64,000 nt of DNA from Microbulbifer hydrolyticus (GCF_009931115.1 NZ_CP047491.1:1997501-2061500), one strand, 5' to 3'. Positions 46,345 to 56,437 are shown, counted from the first letter of the stretch. The notes: generated from the sequence alone by a model not told the origin. Numbers and translations are program-made.

Positions 46345-46530
46345 GTGAAAACTCTCACTATCGGCGGCGCCATTATATTCTTGCCGATCTTATTTGCCCT
46401 GATACCTTCGTATTACATCCCTTGGTCGTACACGTATGTGTTTGCCTCTTGGAAATCTGAGTACTGGCAGCGCACAGACATGCGCGTTTACGTCAACGTA
46501 AATATTTTTGGAAATCGAGTAGGGGAATAA
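46345..46530 (+). CDS. Possible small membrane protein
   Basis: 61 residues from a GTG with GAGG four bases upstream. One strongly hydrophobic segment (TIGGAIIFLPILFALIPSYYIPW) is followed by an Arg/Tyr-rich tail. An ATG in the same frame at 46276 overlaps nothing but has no ribosome site. It lies in the 365-base gap divergent from the protease gene. I know no relatives, so it could be chance. Confidence 0.35.
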   Translation: MKTLTIGGAIIFLPILFALIPSYYIPWSYTYVFASWKSEYWQRTDMRVYVNVNIFGNRVGE

Positions 46531-46546
46531 CGGCGGGGTGGTGTAC

Positions 46547-46612
46547 TGGCTTTCGCGGGACTGAAAGCCAGGGGAGAAGCGCTGCCAGGTCGATGTTCCT
46601 GAATCAGCGCTT
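46547..46612. terminator. Two hairpins before the small barrel gene's 3' end
   Basis: TGGCTTTC / GAAAGCCA (46547-46554 and 46563-46570) is an exact eight-base stem with an eight-base loop. AAGCGCTG / CAGCGCTT (46577-46584 and 46605-46612) is a second exact stem with a 20-base loop. Neither has a T-run. They separate the possible small gene from the convergent barrel gene. Confidence 0.5.
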
Positions 46613-46623
46613 GCGGGTGCGGG

Positions 46624-47052
46624 TCAGAAGCGCAGGCGAACGCCCAGCGCGCCATCCACGCCAAAACCTTCCTTGCTCTCGTTATCGCTGAACGCAAAGT
46701 TTGGCACGGCCTGGATATAGGCCTGCAGGCTGGGCGCAATACCGAAGGTCAGGCCTACCGGGAGGCGAACACCGGCTCTGTCGTTGTAATCGTAATTACC
46801 GCCATCCTCGTAGAAACCGCCAACGTCGATGTACGCATGCGCGGTGCCAAGGTCGTTACTAAAGTTTTCGATACGCACGTCCACGGCCAGCGCATCGCTA
46901 TTCACGAACACCGAGGTACCACGAAACTGTCCGGTCACACCGACGCCCAGATCGTAAGCGACCCCGAGTCCGAATCCGGAATTACCGTTGGCAAGTGATG
47001 GTGCGCTGAATACAGCCGCAAGAAGGGGCAGGGCAAAACGGAGCGATTTCAT
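46624..47052 (-). CDS. Small outer-membrane beta-barrel-like protein (YfaZ-like)
   Basis: 142 residues with a signal peptide (1-22, SLANG). The mature part consists of alternating strands (FGLGVAYDLGVGVTGQF, ALAVDVRIENF, AHAYIDVGGFYE, AGVRLPVGLTFGIAP, LQAYIQAVPNFAF) and ends VDGALGVRLRF. The final Phe and the strand pattern suggest an eight-strand barrel such as YfaZ. No function is known. Confidence 0.68.
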   Translation of the reverse strand: MKSLRFALPLLAAVFSAPSLANGNSGFGLGVAYDLGVGVTGQFRGTSVFVNSDALAVDVRIENFSNDLGTAHAYIDVGGFYEDGGNYDYNDRAGVRLPVGLTFGIAPSLQAYIQAVPNFAFSDNESKEGFGVDGALGVRLRF

Positions 47053-47248
47053 AGGTACCTCGTAGATGGCTCGTTTATCGATGTAAGCACGGACGCGAGT
47101 ATAGAGCTGCGGTCGTACGGTACTTTGCTTTAGATCACACTTGTGCCAAGGCTTCCGGTTTGTTCCAAACGAGCAAGACGGAGGGGGCTAAAAGCGGGAT
47201 AATGCCGCGCCTCAGGCCACGCCAAATTCTCCAATTCCGGTAGTCTCC

Positions 47249-49441
47249 ATGGAAATCAACGTCAACTTCCTCGATAACCTGCGACTTGAAGCCAAGTTTG
47301 ATGACTTTACAGTCATTACTGACCAGCCGATTCGCTACAAGGGCGATGGCTCGGCACCGAGTCCGTTTGACTACTTTCTCGCCTCTTCGGCGCTGTGTGC
47401 GGCGTATTTTGTGCGGGTGTACTGCCTGTCGCGGGATATTCCGACAGACAATATCCGCCTGTCTCAGAACAACATCGTTGACCCCGAGAACCGCTATAAC
47501 CAGGTCTTCAAGATCGACGTTGAATTACCGGAGGACATTTCGGAGAAGGACCGTCAGGGCATTCTGCGCTCCATAGACCGCTGTACCGTAAAGAAGGTGA
47601 TCCAGACCGGGCCGGACTTCCAGATTGAAACGGTCGAAAATCTCGCCGAAGACGCGCAGGCGCTGCTGATGGTGGAACCGGATGCCGAGCACCGCACGTT
47701 CATCGAAGGCAAGGACCTGCCGCTCGAGCAGACCATCGCCAACATGACAAAGATCCTGGCGGACCTGGGGATGAAGATCGAGATTGCGTCCTGGCGCAAT
47801 ATTGTCCCTCACGTCTGGTCACTCCATATCCGCGACGCGGCTTCCCCCATGTGTTTTACCAACGGCAAGGGCGCGACCAAGGAGAGCGCGCTGTGCTCGG
47901 CGCTGGGTGAATTTATCGAGCGACTGAACTGCAACTTCTTCTACAACGACCAGTACTTCGGTGAGGAGATTGCCAATGCGGAGTTCGTGCATTACCCAAA
48001 CGAGCGGTGGTTCGAGCTGGAGGAAGACGACGCGCTGCCGGAAGGTATCCTGGATGAGTACACACGCGCGATTTATAACCCGGAGGGCGAGCTGGGTGGA
48101 TCCAATCTGATCGACACCAATTCCGGGCGCGCCGACCGGGGCATCTGCTCGTTGCCGTTTGTACGCAAGTCCGACGGTGAAGTGGTGTATTTCCCTTCCA
48201 ACCTGATCGAAAACCTGTACCTGAGCAACGGTATGAGCGCGGGAAATACCTTGCCTGAGGCGCAGGTACAGTGCCTGTCGGAGATCTTTGAGCGCGCCGT
48301 TAAAAAACAGATCCTCGAACAGGAACTGGCGCTGCCGGACGTGCCTCGTGAGGTACTGGAAAAATACCCGGATATCGTCGAGGGCATTGAGGAGCTGGAA
48401 AAGCAGGGATTCCCGATCCTGGTGAAAGACGCCTCGCTGGGCGGCCGGTTCCCGGTCATGTGCGTAACCCTGATGAACCCGCGCACTGGCGGTGTGTTCG
48501 CGTCCTTTGGCGCGCACCCGAGCCTGCATGTAGCACTCGAGCGCAGCCTGACGGAGCTGATGCAGGGCCGCAGTTTTGAAGGGCTGAACGACGTACCGCC
48601 GCCCACATTTAACAGTCTGGAAGTCACCGAGCCGAACAACTTTGTCGAGCACTTTGTGGATTCCACCGGGGTAGTGTCCTGGCGTTTCTTCAGTGCCAGG
48701 TCCGACATTGATTTTGTCGAGTGGGACTTCTCCGGCAATCATGCCGATACCAACGAGACTGAAGCCGATCGCCTGTTCAAAATCCTCGATGACCTCGGCA
48801 AGGAGGTCTACATGGCGGAATACAACGAGCTGGGCGCGCCCGCCTGTCGTATTCTGGTACCCGGTTATTCCGAGGTCTATCCGGTGGAGGACCTGATCTG
48901 GGACAACACCAACAAGGCGCTTGATTACCGCGAAGACATCCTCAGCCTGCACACCCTTGATGACGAGCAGCTGGAAGACCTGGTGGAGCGGCTGGAAGAG
49001 AGCCAGATCGACAATTACGAGACCATCATCACCCTGATTGGAGTGGAGTTCGATGAGAACACCGTGTGGGGGCAGCTGACGGTACTCGAGCTCAAGATCC
49101 TTGTTTATCTGGCATTGCAGCGTCACGAGGAGGCGCTGGAACTGGTTGAGGCATTTTTGCAGTACAACGACAACACCGTAGAGCGCGGCCTGTTTTACCG
49201 TGCGGTGCAGGCAGTGCTGGAGATTGCCCTCGACGAGGAGCTTGCGCTGGACGATTACATCGTCAACCTGCGCCGCATGTATGGTGACGAAACGATGGCC
49301 GCAGTGGCCGGTTCCGTCGATGGCTCCGTGCGCTTCTACGGCCTCACCCCCACCAATATGCAGCTGGAAGGGTTGGACAAGCATCTGCGCCTGATCGAGA
49401 GCTACAAAAAGCTCCATGCCGCGCGGGCGACGCAAAAGTAG
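47249..49441 (+). CDS. OsmC-YcaO fusion protein
   Basis: 730 residues. Residues 1-140 form an OsmC-like domain (PSPFDYFLASSALCAAYFVRVYC and SIDRCTVKKVIQTG with the paired Cys). From about 165 to 560 is the YcaO ATP-dependent domain (TNGKGATKESALCSALGEFIERL, GMSAGNTLPEAQVQCLSEIFERAVK, LERSLTELMQGR). The last 150 residues look like a helical TPR-type tail that YcaO proteins carry. E. coli YcaO lacks the OsmC part and is linked to beta-methylthiolation of ribosomal protein S12 with RimO. The fused form is known in marine gammaproteobacteria; a redox link to the YcaO reaction is inference. Confidence 0.9.
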   Translation: MEINVNFLDNLRLEAKFDDFTVITDQPIRYKGDGSAPSPFDYFLASSALCAAYFVRVYCLSRDIPTDNIRLSQNNIVDPENRYNQVFKIDVELPEDISEKDRQGILRSIDRCTVKKVIQTGPDFQIETVENLAEDAQALLMVEPDAEHRTFIEGKDLPLEQTIANMTKILADLGMKIEIASWRNIVPHVWSLHIRDAASPMCFTNGKGATKESALCSALGEFIERLNCNFFYNDQYFGEEIANAEFVHYPNERWFELEEDDALPEGILDEYTRAIYNPEGELGGSNLIDTNSGRADRGICSLPFVRKSDGEVVYFPSNLIENLYLSNGMSAGNTLPEAQVQCLSEIFERAVKKQILEQELALPDVPREVLEKYPDIVEGIEELEKQGFPILVKDASLGGRFPVMCVTLMNPRTGGVFASFGAHPSLHVALERSLTELMQGRSFEGLNDVPPPTFNSLEVTEPNNFVEHFVDSTGVVSWRFFSARSDIDFVEWDFSGNHADTNETEADRLFKILDDLGKEVYMAEYNELGAPACRILVPGYSEVYPVEDLIWDNTNKALDYREDILSLHTLDDEQLEDLVERLEESQIDNYETIITLIGVEFDENTVWGQLTVLELKILVYLALQRHEEALELVEAFLQYNDNTVERGLFYRAVQAVLEIALDEELALDDYIVNLRRMYGDETMAAVAGSVDGSVRFYGLTPTNMQLEGLDKHLRLIESYKKLHAARATQK

Positions 49442-49451
49442 CGCCGGACAT

Positions 49452-49480
49452 AAAAAAAGGCGGCCGCAGCCGCCTTTTTT
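49452..49480. terminator. Bidirectional terminator between OsmC-YcaO and M16 genes
   Basis: AAAAAAAGGCGGC-CGCA-GCCGCCTTTTTT is a near-ideal Rho-independent terminator in both directions. It lies ten bases past the OsmC-YcaO stop and sixteen past the M16 stop. Confidence 0.95.
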
Positions 49481-49495
49481 CCGGTAGGCCGGAAG

Positions 49496-52438
49496 TTACA
49501 GGCTTGCCGAGTCTGGCGTTGCTTCCACTTTTTCCGTGTCAATCACATAACCGTCTTCATCCAGCTCAACGATGGGCATACCCAGCGCCTCAACGTCTTC
49601 GCGGATCTCGGCAGCATCGCCGACCACCACGATTGCCATGTTGTCCGGTTCGAGCAGGCTGGTGATGGCCTTGTTGAGGGTTTTGCGATCGGTCTCCTGC
49701 AGGATCGTGCCTTGCTGTGAGCGATAGTCCAGCGGGAGGTCATAGCGCAGGATACGATTCAGCAAACCGAGTTTCGCCGAGGGTGTTTCATAGCTGCGGG
49801 CTTCCTGCTGGCCGATGGCAGAGCGCAGGTAGTTGAATTCGGATTCGGTCATGCCGTCCTTGTCGTAAGTAGCCAACTCGGTGAGCACTTCATTGAGTGC
49901 ATCCGCCGTAGCTTCTTTCTTCACCTCTGAGCTGAACATGTAGGAACCTTCCTGTGGCTCACCCACGAGGTAGGTGCGGGCACCATAGGTATAACCCTTG
50001 TCTTCGCGCAGGTTAAGGTTGATACGGCTGTTGAAGTTACCACCCAGTGGGAAGTTGCCAAGATACGACAGGTAGTAGTCTCCCAGCGCATCGTAAGGCA
50101 GGGCGTGTTGGCCGATCCGCAGACTGGACTGGGCAGCACCTTCCTTGTTTACCAGGTAAACCGTGCGGCCTTCGATTTCCGGTTTCTCGAAGGCGATGGC
50201 CGGACGCGCTGGCTGGGATACTTTCAGCTGTGCCAGTCCGTCCAGCGCCTTGACGATTTTATCGTGGGGCAGGCTGGTACTGACGGTGACACCGCCAAAG
50301 TTAGCGGGGAAGTGCGCCGCGTAGTATTGCTTGACGTCTTCGAGAGTGATGTTGGCAACGGTATCCGGGAGGCCGCCACCGGGAAAGCTCAGAGGGTGCT
50401 CTGGGCCGCGCATCACTGCACCGACTGCGCGGGTGGCCAGGCCCTGCGGGGTCTTGCGGGCCTGCTGCAGACCTTCAATGGTCTGTTGCTTGATGCGCGC
50501 GAAGTCTTCCTCGGTGAAGGCAGGCTTGAGCATACGCTCCATCATCAGCGGCACGGCCTTGTCCAGGTGCTTGGCCAGCACATTGAGAGAAACCGTGGTG
50601 TCGTAATCGCCGGCGCTGACGCTGACTGATGCGCCCAGCCGTTTCAGTTCCTCGGCGAACTCGGCGGCGCTGCGCTCGCTGGTGGCCTCGGTCATGAGGG
50701 AAGTCATCAGGGAGGTGAGGCCTGCTTTGCCACGAGGCTCGTCGCGCTGGCCAACGCCAAACACTGCCTGCACGGTAACGGTGGGAGTCTCTTCATTCTG
50801 CACGGCCAGCAGGCGTACGCCATTTTTCAGCTTGCCGTCCTGGATTGTCGGCAGCTCTACCTGTGGATTCACGCCCGGGGAAGGCTGCACACTGCGGTCG
50901 AATGTATCCTTGACCGGTCGCAACGCCAGGGCTTCTTCATCGTCGCCATAGCTTTCCGGGATGGTGCGTTGCCATTCATAGTTCTGCGGTGCAGCGGCCA
51001 GTTCTTGCTTGCCGTTGGGGACCACGCTCAGCAGTACCGAGGGCTTGGCAGCAATGTACTGGTCGAAAACGCGGGTCACGTCAGCGGTCTCAACAGCCAG
51101 ATAGGCATTGATCTCATCGTCGATGCCTTTGGGGCTGCCGGTGAAGGTTTCAAATGCGGCGAGAGTGGAGACTTTACCGGCAACAGACTGCAGGCCGAAC
51201 ACGCGGCTGGATTCATAGCCTGCCTTGAATTTAACCAGGTCATCCTCGGTAACGCCGCGCTCGACGAAATCGGTAAGGGTGTCGCGTACTGCCTGTTCCA
51301 TTTCCGCGAGGGTTTCACCGGATGCGGGGTTCTGGATCACGATGAACCACATCTCGCAGGCCAGTTCTTTACAGGAATGAGAGACACTTGCCGATACCGC
51401 ACGGCCGGTCTGCACCAGGCGCTGATAGAGCATGGAGTCCTGGCCCTGGCCAAGAATCGCTGCGGCTGCATCCAGCGCGGGCTCATCCGCATGGCTGCTG
51501 TGGACCGTTGGAATCATCATTGCCAGTGCCGGCAGGTGGATATTGTCCTCCAGCGTGACATAGCGGTCTTTATCGAGCTTGGCCGGCTGCTTGGGCAGGT
51601 TTTCGACTTCAGGGCCAGCGGGAATCGACCCGAAATATTTGTTTACCCACGCGAGTGTCTGCGCCTTGTCGATATCACCGCCAATGGTCAGCACTGCATT
51701 GTTGGGACCATACCAGCGCAGGAAAAACCGTTTGAGGTCGGTAAGGTCTGCACGATTCAGGTCTTCCATCCAGCCAATGGTTGGCCAGGAGTAGGGGTGA
51801 CCATCCGGGTAGGTGGCGGCAAACATGGTTTCCAGGGCGCGCCCATAGGGGCGGTTGTCAACGCGCTGGCCACGTTCGTTTTTCACCGTTTCGCGCTGAA
51901 CCTCGAACTTTTCCTGGGTAACCGCGTCGAGGAACACGCCCATGCGATCGGCTTCCAGCCAAAGTACGGTTTCCAGCTGGTTGGCCGGTACGGTTTCGTA
52001 GTAGTTGGTGCGGTCGGTATTGGTAGTACCGTTCATGGTGCCACCGGCTTCGGTGATGATGCGGAAATGCTCTTCGTCCGCAACGTTCACCGACCCCTGG
52101 AACATCATATGTTCGAAGAAATGGGCAAAGCCGGAGCGGCCTGGATCTTCGCGGTTGGAACCGACGTGATAGGTAACATCCACGTGCACTAGCGGATCAG
52201 AGTCATCTTCGTGCAGTACAACGGTCAGGCCGTTGGCAAGTTTGTATTTGTCGTACGGAATGGCGATTTCTGCGCCGTCGCCGTCGAAAGTTTCGACCAG
52301 CGTTATACCGGCGGGGAGGGCACTCTGCGCTTCACTGGCGGCGTCGGTGTTTGCTTGCGGGGCCGAATTCTCGGGCCCTTTGCTACAGGCTGCCAATAGC
52401 GCTGCAGCGAATATCATTGCGACTTTGGTGCGATGCAT
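49496..52438 (-). CDS. M16 insulinase-type lipoprotein peptidase
   Basis: 980 residues from the ATG at 52438; the frame is open to 52552 but that part lacks a signal. Lipobox LLAAC near residue 18 makes it a periplasmic lipoprotein. The first half has the inverted zinc motif HFFEH in FAHFFEHMMFQGS, with the distal Glu in ETVKNERGQRVDN. The second half is the inactive-type M16 repeat (AEFAEELKRLGASVSVSAG, GRTVYLVNKEGAAQSSLRIG). Together they form the clam-shell that digests peptides. It is larger than the paired PqqL/YhjJ halves because both are in one chain. Confidence 0.93.
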   Translation of the reverse strand: MHRTKVAMIFAAALLAACSKGPENSAPQANTDAASEAQSALPAGITLVETFDGDGAEIAIPYDKYKLANGLTVVLHEDDSDPLVHVDVTYHVGSNREDPGRSGFAHFFEHMMFQGSVNVADEEHFRIITEAGGTMNGTTNTDRTNYYETVPANQLETVLWLEADRMGVFLDAVTQEKFEVQRETVKNERGQRVDNRPYGRALETMFAATYPDGHPYSWPTIGWMEDLNRADLTDLKRFFLRWYGPNNAVLTIGGDIDKAQTLAWVNKYFGSIPAGPEVENLPKQPAKLDKDRYVTLEDNIHLPALAMMIPTVHSSHADEPALDAAAAILGQGQDSMLYQRLVQTGRAVSASVSHSCKELACEMWFIVIQNPASGETLAEMEQAVRDTLTDFVERGVTEDDLVKFKAGYESSRVFGLQSVAGKVSTLAAFETFTGSPKGIDDEINAYLAVETADVTRVFDQYIAAKPSVLLSVVPNGKQELAAAPQNYEWQRTIPESYGDDEEALALRPVKDTFDRSVQPSPGVNPQVELPTIQDGKLKNGVRLLAVQNEETPTVTVQAVFGVGQRDEPRGKAGLTSLMTSLMTEATSERSAAEFAEELKRLGASVSVSAGDYDTTVSLNVLAKHLDKAVPLMMERMLKPAFTEEDFARIKQQTIEGLQQARKTPQGLATRAVGAVMRGPEHPLSFPGGGLPDTVANITLEDVKQYYAAHFPANFGGVTVSTSLPHDKIVKALDGLAQLKVSQPARPAIAFEKPEIEGRTVYLVNKEGAAQSSLRIGQHALPYDALGDYYLSYLGNFPLGGNFNSRINLNLREDKGYTYGARTYLVGEPQEGSYMFSSEVKKEATADALNEVLTELATYDKDGMTESEFNYLRSAIGQQEARSYETPSAKLGLLNRILRYDLPLDYRSQQGTILQETDRKTLNKAITSLLEPDNMAIVVVGDAAEIREDVEALGMPIVELDEDGYVIDTEKVEATPDSASL

Positions 52439-52665
52439 CACGATTGAAGACTCTCTTTTTATTGGAGACGCATCGATGCTAACACAGCCAGGGGCGCTAG
52501 TTAGGTCTAATGGGCCAGGTTCGCGGCATTGTCCGTCACAATAAAGTGCCATAGAACATTTGGACCATCATCACAATCAAGGCCCCCTAACTGGTTATCC
52601 TGCACTTTTAGCGCATTGGGGCATTTTAATGACAGCTCGGGTACTTTGTTTGAGCCAAGTGCTTC

Positions 52666-53601
52666 TTAGAACTTGAACTCTGTACCTACACCCACGTAGC
52701 TGCGCTCGTAGTCGTCCGCTGCGCTTTCGTTGGTGTAGAAGCTGAACACTTTTGCCGCTTTAGACAGCTTGTAATCCAGCCCCAGGCTAAAAGTCTCTCC
52801 ATCCGTTTTTACGATGTCGGACTGGCCGTATTGCGCCTTCGCGGTCCAGTTGCTGATTTTGTAGGCCACGGATGTCATCCAGCCATCCTGGTTGCTGTTG
52901 TCGGCTTTTTCCTGCTCTTCGTAAAGGCCGCCAACCTGCAGGTTGCCGAAGTTATACTGGGCTACCACACGGTTAACCTTCCAGTCGTTGGCTTCAACAC
53001 CCTGATCGTAAGCATACGCCAGGTACACACCGGCGTTGTCGTACGCAAATGATACGGAAGTACCATTGTCGCGGGTATCGATCACATTACCGCCGTCATC
53101 CAGAATCTCGGCTTCCTTGTTGCTGACGTAGGCCGCGGCAACCTTGAAGCCGGCAAACGACGGCGTGGTGTACTGCAGGTTGTTGGATTCGCGGTTGTCG
53201 CTCTTGGTGACCAGGCTTTTGATGTCGCCCTCAAGGTCGTTGAAAAGATCGACCTTCTTCTGCGCCACTTTCAGCGGGGTATCGAATTTACCGCCGATGA
53301 CCTGACCGAACCCGCCTTCCAGGCCAGCGTAGATGTTGCGCTGGCTGAAGGTTTCGCCTTCACCGTCGATGTTTACCTGATATTCCATTTTGTAAATGCC
53401 ATTGATGCCGCTATCCAGTGGCAGCTCGCCTTTTACCCCCAGGCGGGAAGCATTGCTTTTCACATCAGTCGTGGCGCCATCGCCTTCATCGTTGGATTGG
53501 AAAGAGGCGTTGGCCTTACCGTAAAAGGTGAATACTTCTTCTGCGTTGGCGAGGGTAGGGAGGGCCGCTGCCAGTGCCAGGGTGATCGCAGTCTTTTTCA
53601 T
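52666..53601 (-). CDS. Gram-negative trimeric porin
   Basis: 311 residues from the ATG at 53601. The signal peptide (1-21, LANAE) is followed by VFTFYGKANASFQ, typical of the porin_4 group. SNASRLGVKGELPLDSGI, NIYAGLEGGFGQVIGGKFDTPLK and the ending YVGVGTEFKF are classic general-porin blocks, where the GGKFDTP loop is the L3 constriction. It lets small solutes across the outer membrane. A repeated 18-base element lies 55-95 bases upstream. Confidence 0.92.
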   Translation of the reverse strand: MKKTAITLALAAALPTLANAEEVFTFYGKANASFQSNDEGDGATTDVKSNASRLGVKGELPLDSGINGIYKMEYQVNIDGEGETFSQRNIYAGLEGGFGQVIGGKFDTPLKVAQKKVDLFNDLEGDIKSLVTKSDNRESNNLQYTTPSFAGFKVAAAYVSNKEAEILDDGGNVIDTRDNGTSVSFAYDNAGVYLAYAYDQGVEANDWKVNRVVAQYNFGNLQVGGLYEEQEKADNSNQDGWMTSVAYKISNWTAKAQYGQSDIVKTDGETFSLGLDYKLSKAAKVFSFYTNESAADDYERSYVGVGTEFKF

Positions 53602-53655
53602 GGTTGGTCTCTGAATGTAAAAAAGGGGAAGCCGTCGTTCAGTTGCTGCGCAGTT

Positions 53656-53695
53656 TGCTTCGCTTTTGTTACACACATGCTTCGCTTTTGTTACA
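53656..53695 (-). promoter_or_regulatory. 18-base direct repeat upstream of the porin gene
   Basis: TGTAACAAAAGCGAAGCA on the minus strand is present twice without change (53656-53673 and 53678-53695), with a 22-base period, about two helical turns. The position suits a regulator binding as two dimers or an upstream leader element. Confidence 0.65.
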
Positions 53696-53878
53696 AACAG
53701 ATGAAACATGAAAATTTCTTGAATTTTTTGTGTCTACCTCGCGGCCAACGAGACGGTTTGGGCAGTAATGCTCACTGCGGACTGGTGCAAAACCATAACT
53801 ATTGGACGGGTGTCCGTTTGCGGGGGCGGCCACATCGGGATTTAATCGCGTAGCTATTGGACATGGATGTTGTGAAAA

Positions 53879-56437
53879 ATGGGGCAGGGATTGTTGCGAA
53901 GGCCTTGTGCTGATAGTGGCAAGGTGGGGCTTTCCGTCACCGGTGGGTTATGGCTATTCGGTATTGGCATTGCCCAGGTCGCGTTGTGGCCGCGGTTGCC
54001 GGGCCTGTCCACGGCACTTTGCGCTGTCTATTTCAGCCTGGTTCTGGTTTTACTGCTGGCGGCAGTACTAGTTGCTCGCCGGGGGTATGGGCGACCGTCA
54101 AAATGGCTAATGGTACGTGGCGCTTGCTATTGGTTGTTGCCCTTCCTCATCGGCGCCGGCTGGGGGCTTTATTGGGATCGCGCAGCGCTGGATGCGCGTT
54201 TGCCACCGGCTCTTCACGGCACGGATTTTGAAGTCACCCTGCAAATCACTTCTTTGCCCGAGTCCCGACCTGCCGTATTCCGCTATGGCCGAGGCCACGG
54301 CTCCGGATCAACGGCGCTGGATGTGCAGTTTCTCGCGGAAGTCGAGTCTGCTGAACATGCTGCGCTCGTGGGACAAAAGGTACTGGTGTCCTGGTATGGC
54401 AGCGACCGTATCGCTGAGATCCGGGCGGGCAGCCGCTGGACCATGCGGTTGCGGCTAAAGCGCCCGCGGGGCAGCGTGAATCCCCATACGTTTGATTACG
54501 AAGCCTGGCTATTGCAGGAGGGCGTTTTCGCAACAGGCTACATCCGTGAAAAGGCGCTGCGGCCCGTGTTGCTGGAGGACGGCGCAGGCCTCTACCGCTT
54601 ACGGGAGTCAATCCGGGACCGGGTGACCGCTGCGAACCTCGGTTTTGGACGGCTTCTGCGCGCGCTGCTACTCGGGGATAAATCCGGCTTGACGGATACC
54701 GACCGGAAGGTTTTGCAGAGCACGGGTACCGCGCACCTGTTGGCGATCTCCGGGCTGCATGTGGGCATGGTCGCCGGGTTCTTCCTGCTGATCGGCGGGT
54801 ATTTAGGACGCCTGTTGTCCCCGTTCGGTTCGTGGAACTCGCGCCTGCTCGCCGGGTCGGGTGGACTGGCCGCCGCCGCGGGTTACACACTGATATGTGG
54901 GGCACCGTTGTCCGCGCAACGGGCCCTGATCATGACAGCAGTCGCCATCAGCGTGTGGATATGGGGCAGGCGTGTTGCGTCCGGGCTGGCATTTGCCCTG
55001 GCTGTGGCGATGGTATTACTGCTGCAGCCATTGGCTGTGCTCAACCCGGGGTTCTGGCTTTCGTTCCTCGCTGTGGCAGCGTTGCTGCTGTGCTACAGCG
55101 GCCGGACAGTGTCTGGTCCGGACGTTTTTCATGCGAGCGAATCGCGCTCGACCCTCGCGAAACTGCTCAGTTATGTCGGTCAGTACATCAAACCCCACAC
55201 GATCGTCGCGGTGCGCAGTCAATGGGTTGTGATACTGGCGCTTCTGCTGCCGTCTCTCCTGTTTTTTTCCGGAGCCAGTGCCTCCGCACTACTGGTCAAT
55301 CTGGTGGCGATTCCGTGGATGGGCCTGCTGATCCTGCCCTCGATCATGCTCGGCGCAGTGATGCCAATGGGGATCAGTGGCTTCTGCTGGCAGTTTGCCG
55401 ACTGGCAGCTCGCGCTACTCATGCGGTTTCTCCACGGGGTGGACGGGCGCTTCCCCAGCTGGCAATGGCTGACCGCGCCCGGTTGGTGGGTGGTTGGTCT
55501 CGCACTGGTCAGCGTGCTTATCCTCATGCTGCCGCGGGGCTTTCCCGGTCGCTTGCTGGGGTGGTGCATGCTGCCCGTTGTATTGGCTCCAGCGTTACCC
55601 TGGCGCTCCCAGGAGCCAACAGCGCTGAGTGTCACGGTGCTCGACGTGGGTCAGGGCCTGGCGGTAGCGGTGGCGTCGGATGACCAGTATCTGGTACTGG
55701 ATACGGGGGCTGGAATCAGCGGGGGCTGGAGCGCCGGAAGCAGTGTGGTGGCTCCGTACTTGGTCGGGGAGGGCGCTACCGAAATCGCAGCCTTGGTGGT
55801 GAGCCACGGTGATCGCGATCACGCGGGTGGTGCCGCAGGGCTTGCGGAGGTGTTGCCCGTCAGCGAGGTCATAGCGCCCGGCGACCTGGGTGCGCGCCTG
55901 GCCGGTACCTTTCCGCGGCCCACGACCAGCACAGGTTGCACCGCGGGCGAAAGGCTGTCGGTGGCGGATCTCAACATTCAGTGGTTATGGCCACCGGCGA
56001 GCCCGCGCGTCGATGGCGAAGAAAATGATCACAGCTGTGTGGCATTGCTGGACTGGCGTGGAGTGCGAATCCTGTTTACCGGCGATATATCCCGCAAGGT
56101 GGAGCGACGATTGGCCGCGCTATATCCGGATTTTGCCCCGGTTGACCTGTTGATAGTGCCGCACCATGGATCCCGTACTTCCTCATCGGCGACTCTACTG
56201 GATTGGTCGCAACCGGCACGTGCGGTGTTCAGTGCGGGGTACCGGCATCACTTCAGCCATCCGCACCCCGCGGTCGTGCAGCGGCTGTCAAGTCGCGGGG
56301 TGAAACTATCCAACACTGCGGATGCCGGCGCGGTGCGCTTTCTCTGGCTAGCGGGATCCGTTGTGCCCGAAGTGTATTGCGCGCGTGATTCCGGACGATT
56401 CTGGCGGACCCTTGGGCCATTAAGCGAGTGTGGCTAA
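53879..56437 (+). CDS. comEC: ComEC/Rec2-family DNA uptake channel
   Basis: 852 residues. The N-terminal part has helices and an OB-like DUF4131 domain (about 55-210). The competence domain (about 250-520) has LLLGDKSGLTDTDRKVLQSTGTAHLLAISGLHVGM and GAPLSAQRALIM. From about 580 a metallo-beta-lactamase-like domain follows: LDVGQGLAVAV, VLDTGAG, VSHGDRDHAGG, LFTGDIS and VPHHGSRTSSS. It passes single-stranded DNA across the inner membrane. The gene is followed by others in the same direction but has no clear partner for type IV pili in this window. Confidence 0.93.
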   Translation: MGQGLLRRPCADSGKVGLSVTGGLWLFGIGIAQVALWPRLPGLSTALCAVYFSLVLVLLLAAVLVARRGYGRPSKWLMVRGACYWLLPFLIGAGWGLYWDRAALDARLPPALHGTDFEVTLQITSLPESRPAVFRYGRGHGSGSTALDVQFLAEVESAEHAALVGQKVLVSWYGSDRIAEIRAGSRWTMRLRLKRPRGSVNPHTFDYEAWLLQEGVFATGYIREKALRPVLLEDGAGLYRLRESIRDRVTAANLGFGRLLRALLLGDKSGLTDTDRKVLQSTGTAHLLAISGLHVGMVAGFFLLIGGYLGRLLSPFGSWNSRLLAGSGGLAAAAGYTLICGAPLSAQRALIMTAVAISVWIWGRRVASGLAFALAVAMVLLLQPLAVLNPGFWLSFLAVAALLLCYSGRTVSGPDVFHASESRSTLAKLLSYVGQYIKPHTIVAVRSQWVVILALLLPSLLFFSGASASALLVNLVAIPWMGLLILPSIMLGAVMPMGISGFCWQFADWQLALLMRFLHGVDGRFPSWQWLTAPGWWVVGLALVSVLILMLPRGFPGRLLGWCMLPVVLAPALPWRSQEPTALSVTVLDVGQGLAVAVASDDQYLVLDTGAGISGGWSAGSSVVAPYLVGEGATEIAALVVSHGDRDHAGGAAGLAEVLPVSEVIAPGDLGARLAGTFPRPTTSTGCTAGERLSVADLNIQWLWPPASPRVDGEENDHSCVALLDWRGVRILFTGDISRKVERRLAALYPDFAPVDLLIVPHHGSRTSSSATLLDWSQPARAVFSAGYRHHFSHPHPAVVQRLSSRGVKLSNTADAGAVRFLWLAGSVVPEVYCARDSGRFWRTLGPLSECG

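Noticed and set aside
47819-49435. 538-codon open frame antisense to the OsmC-YcaO gene
   Set aside because: The plus strand carries a clear conserved protein. The antisense product is a shadow rich in Gln, His and Val with no domain.
50969-52192. 407-codon plus-strand frame inside the M16 gene
   Set aside because: Same reason: it is the reverse of a well-supported peptidase and resembles nothing.
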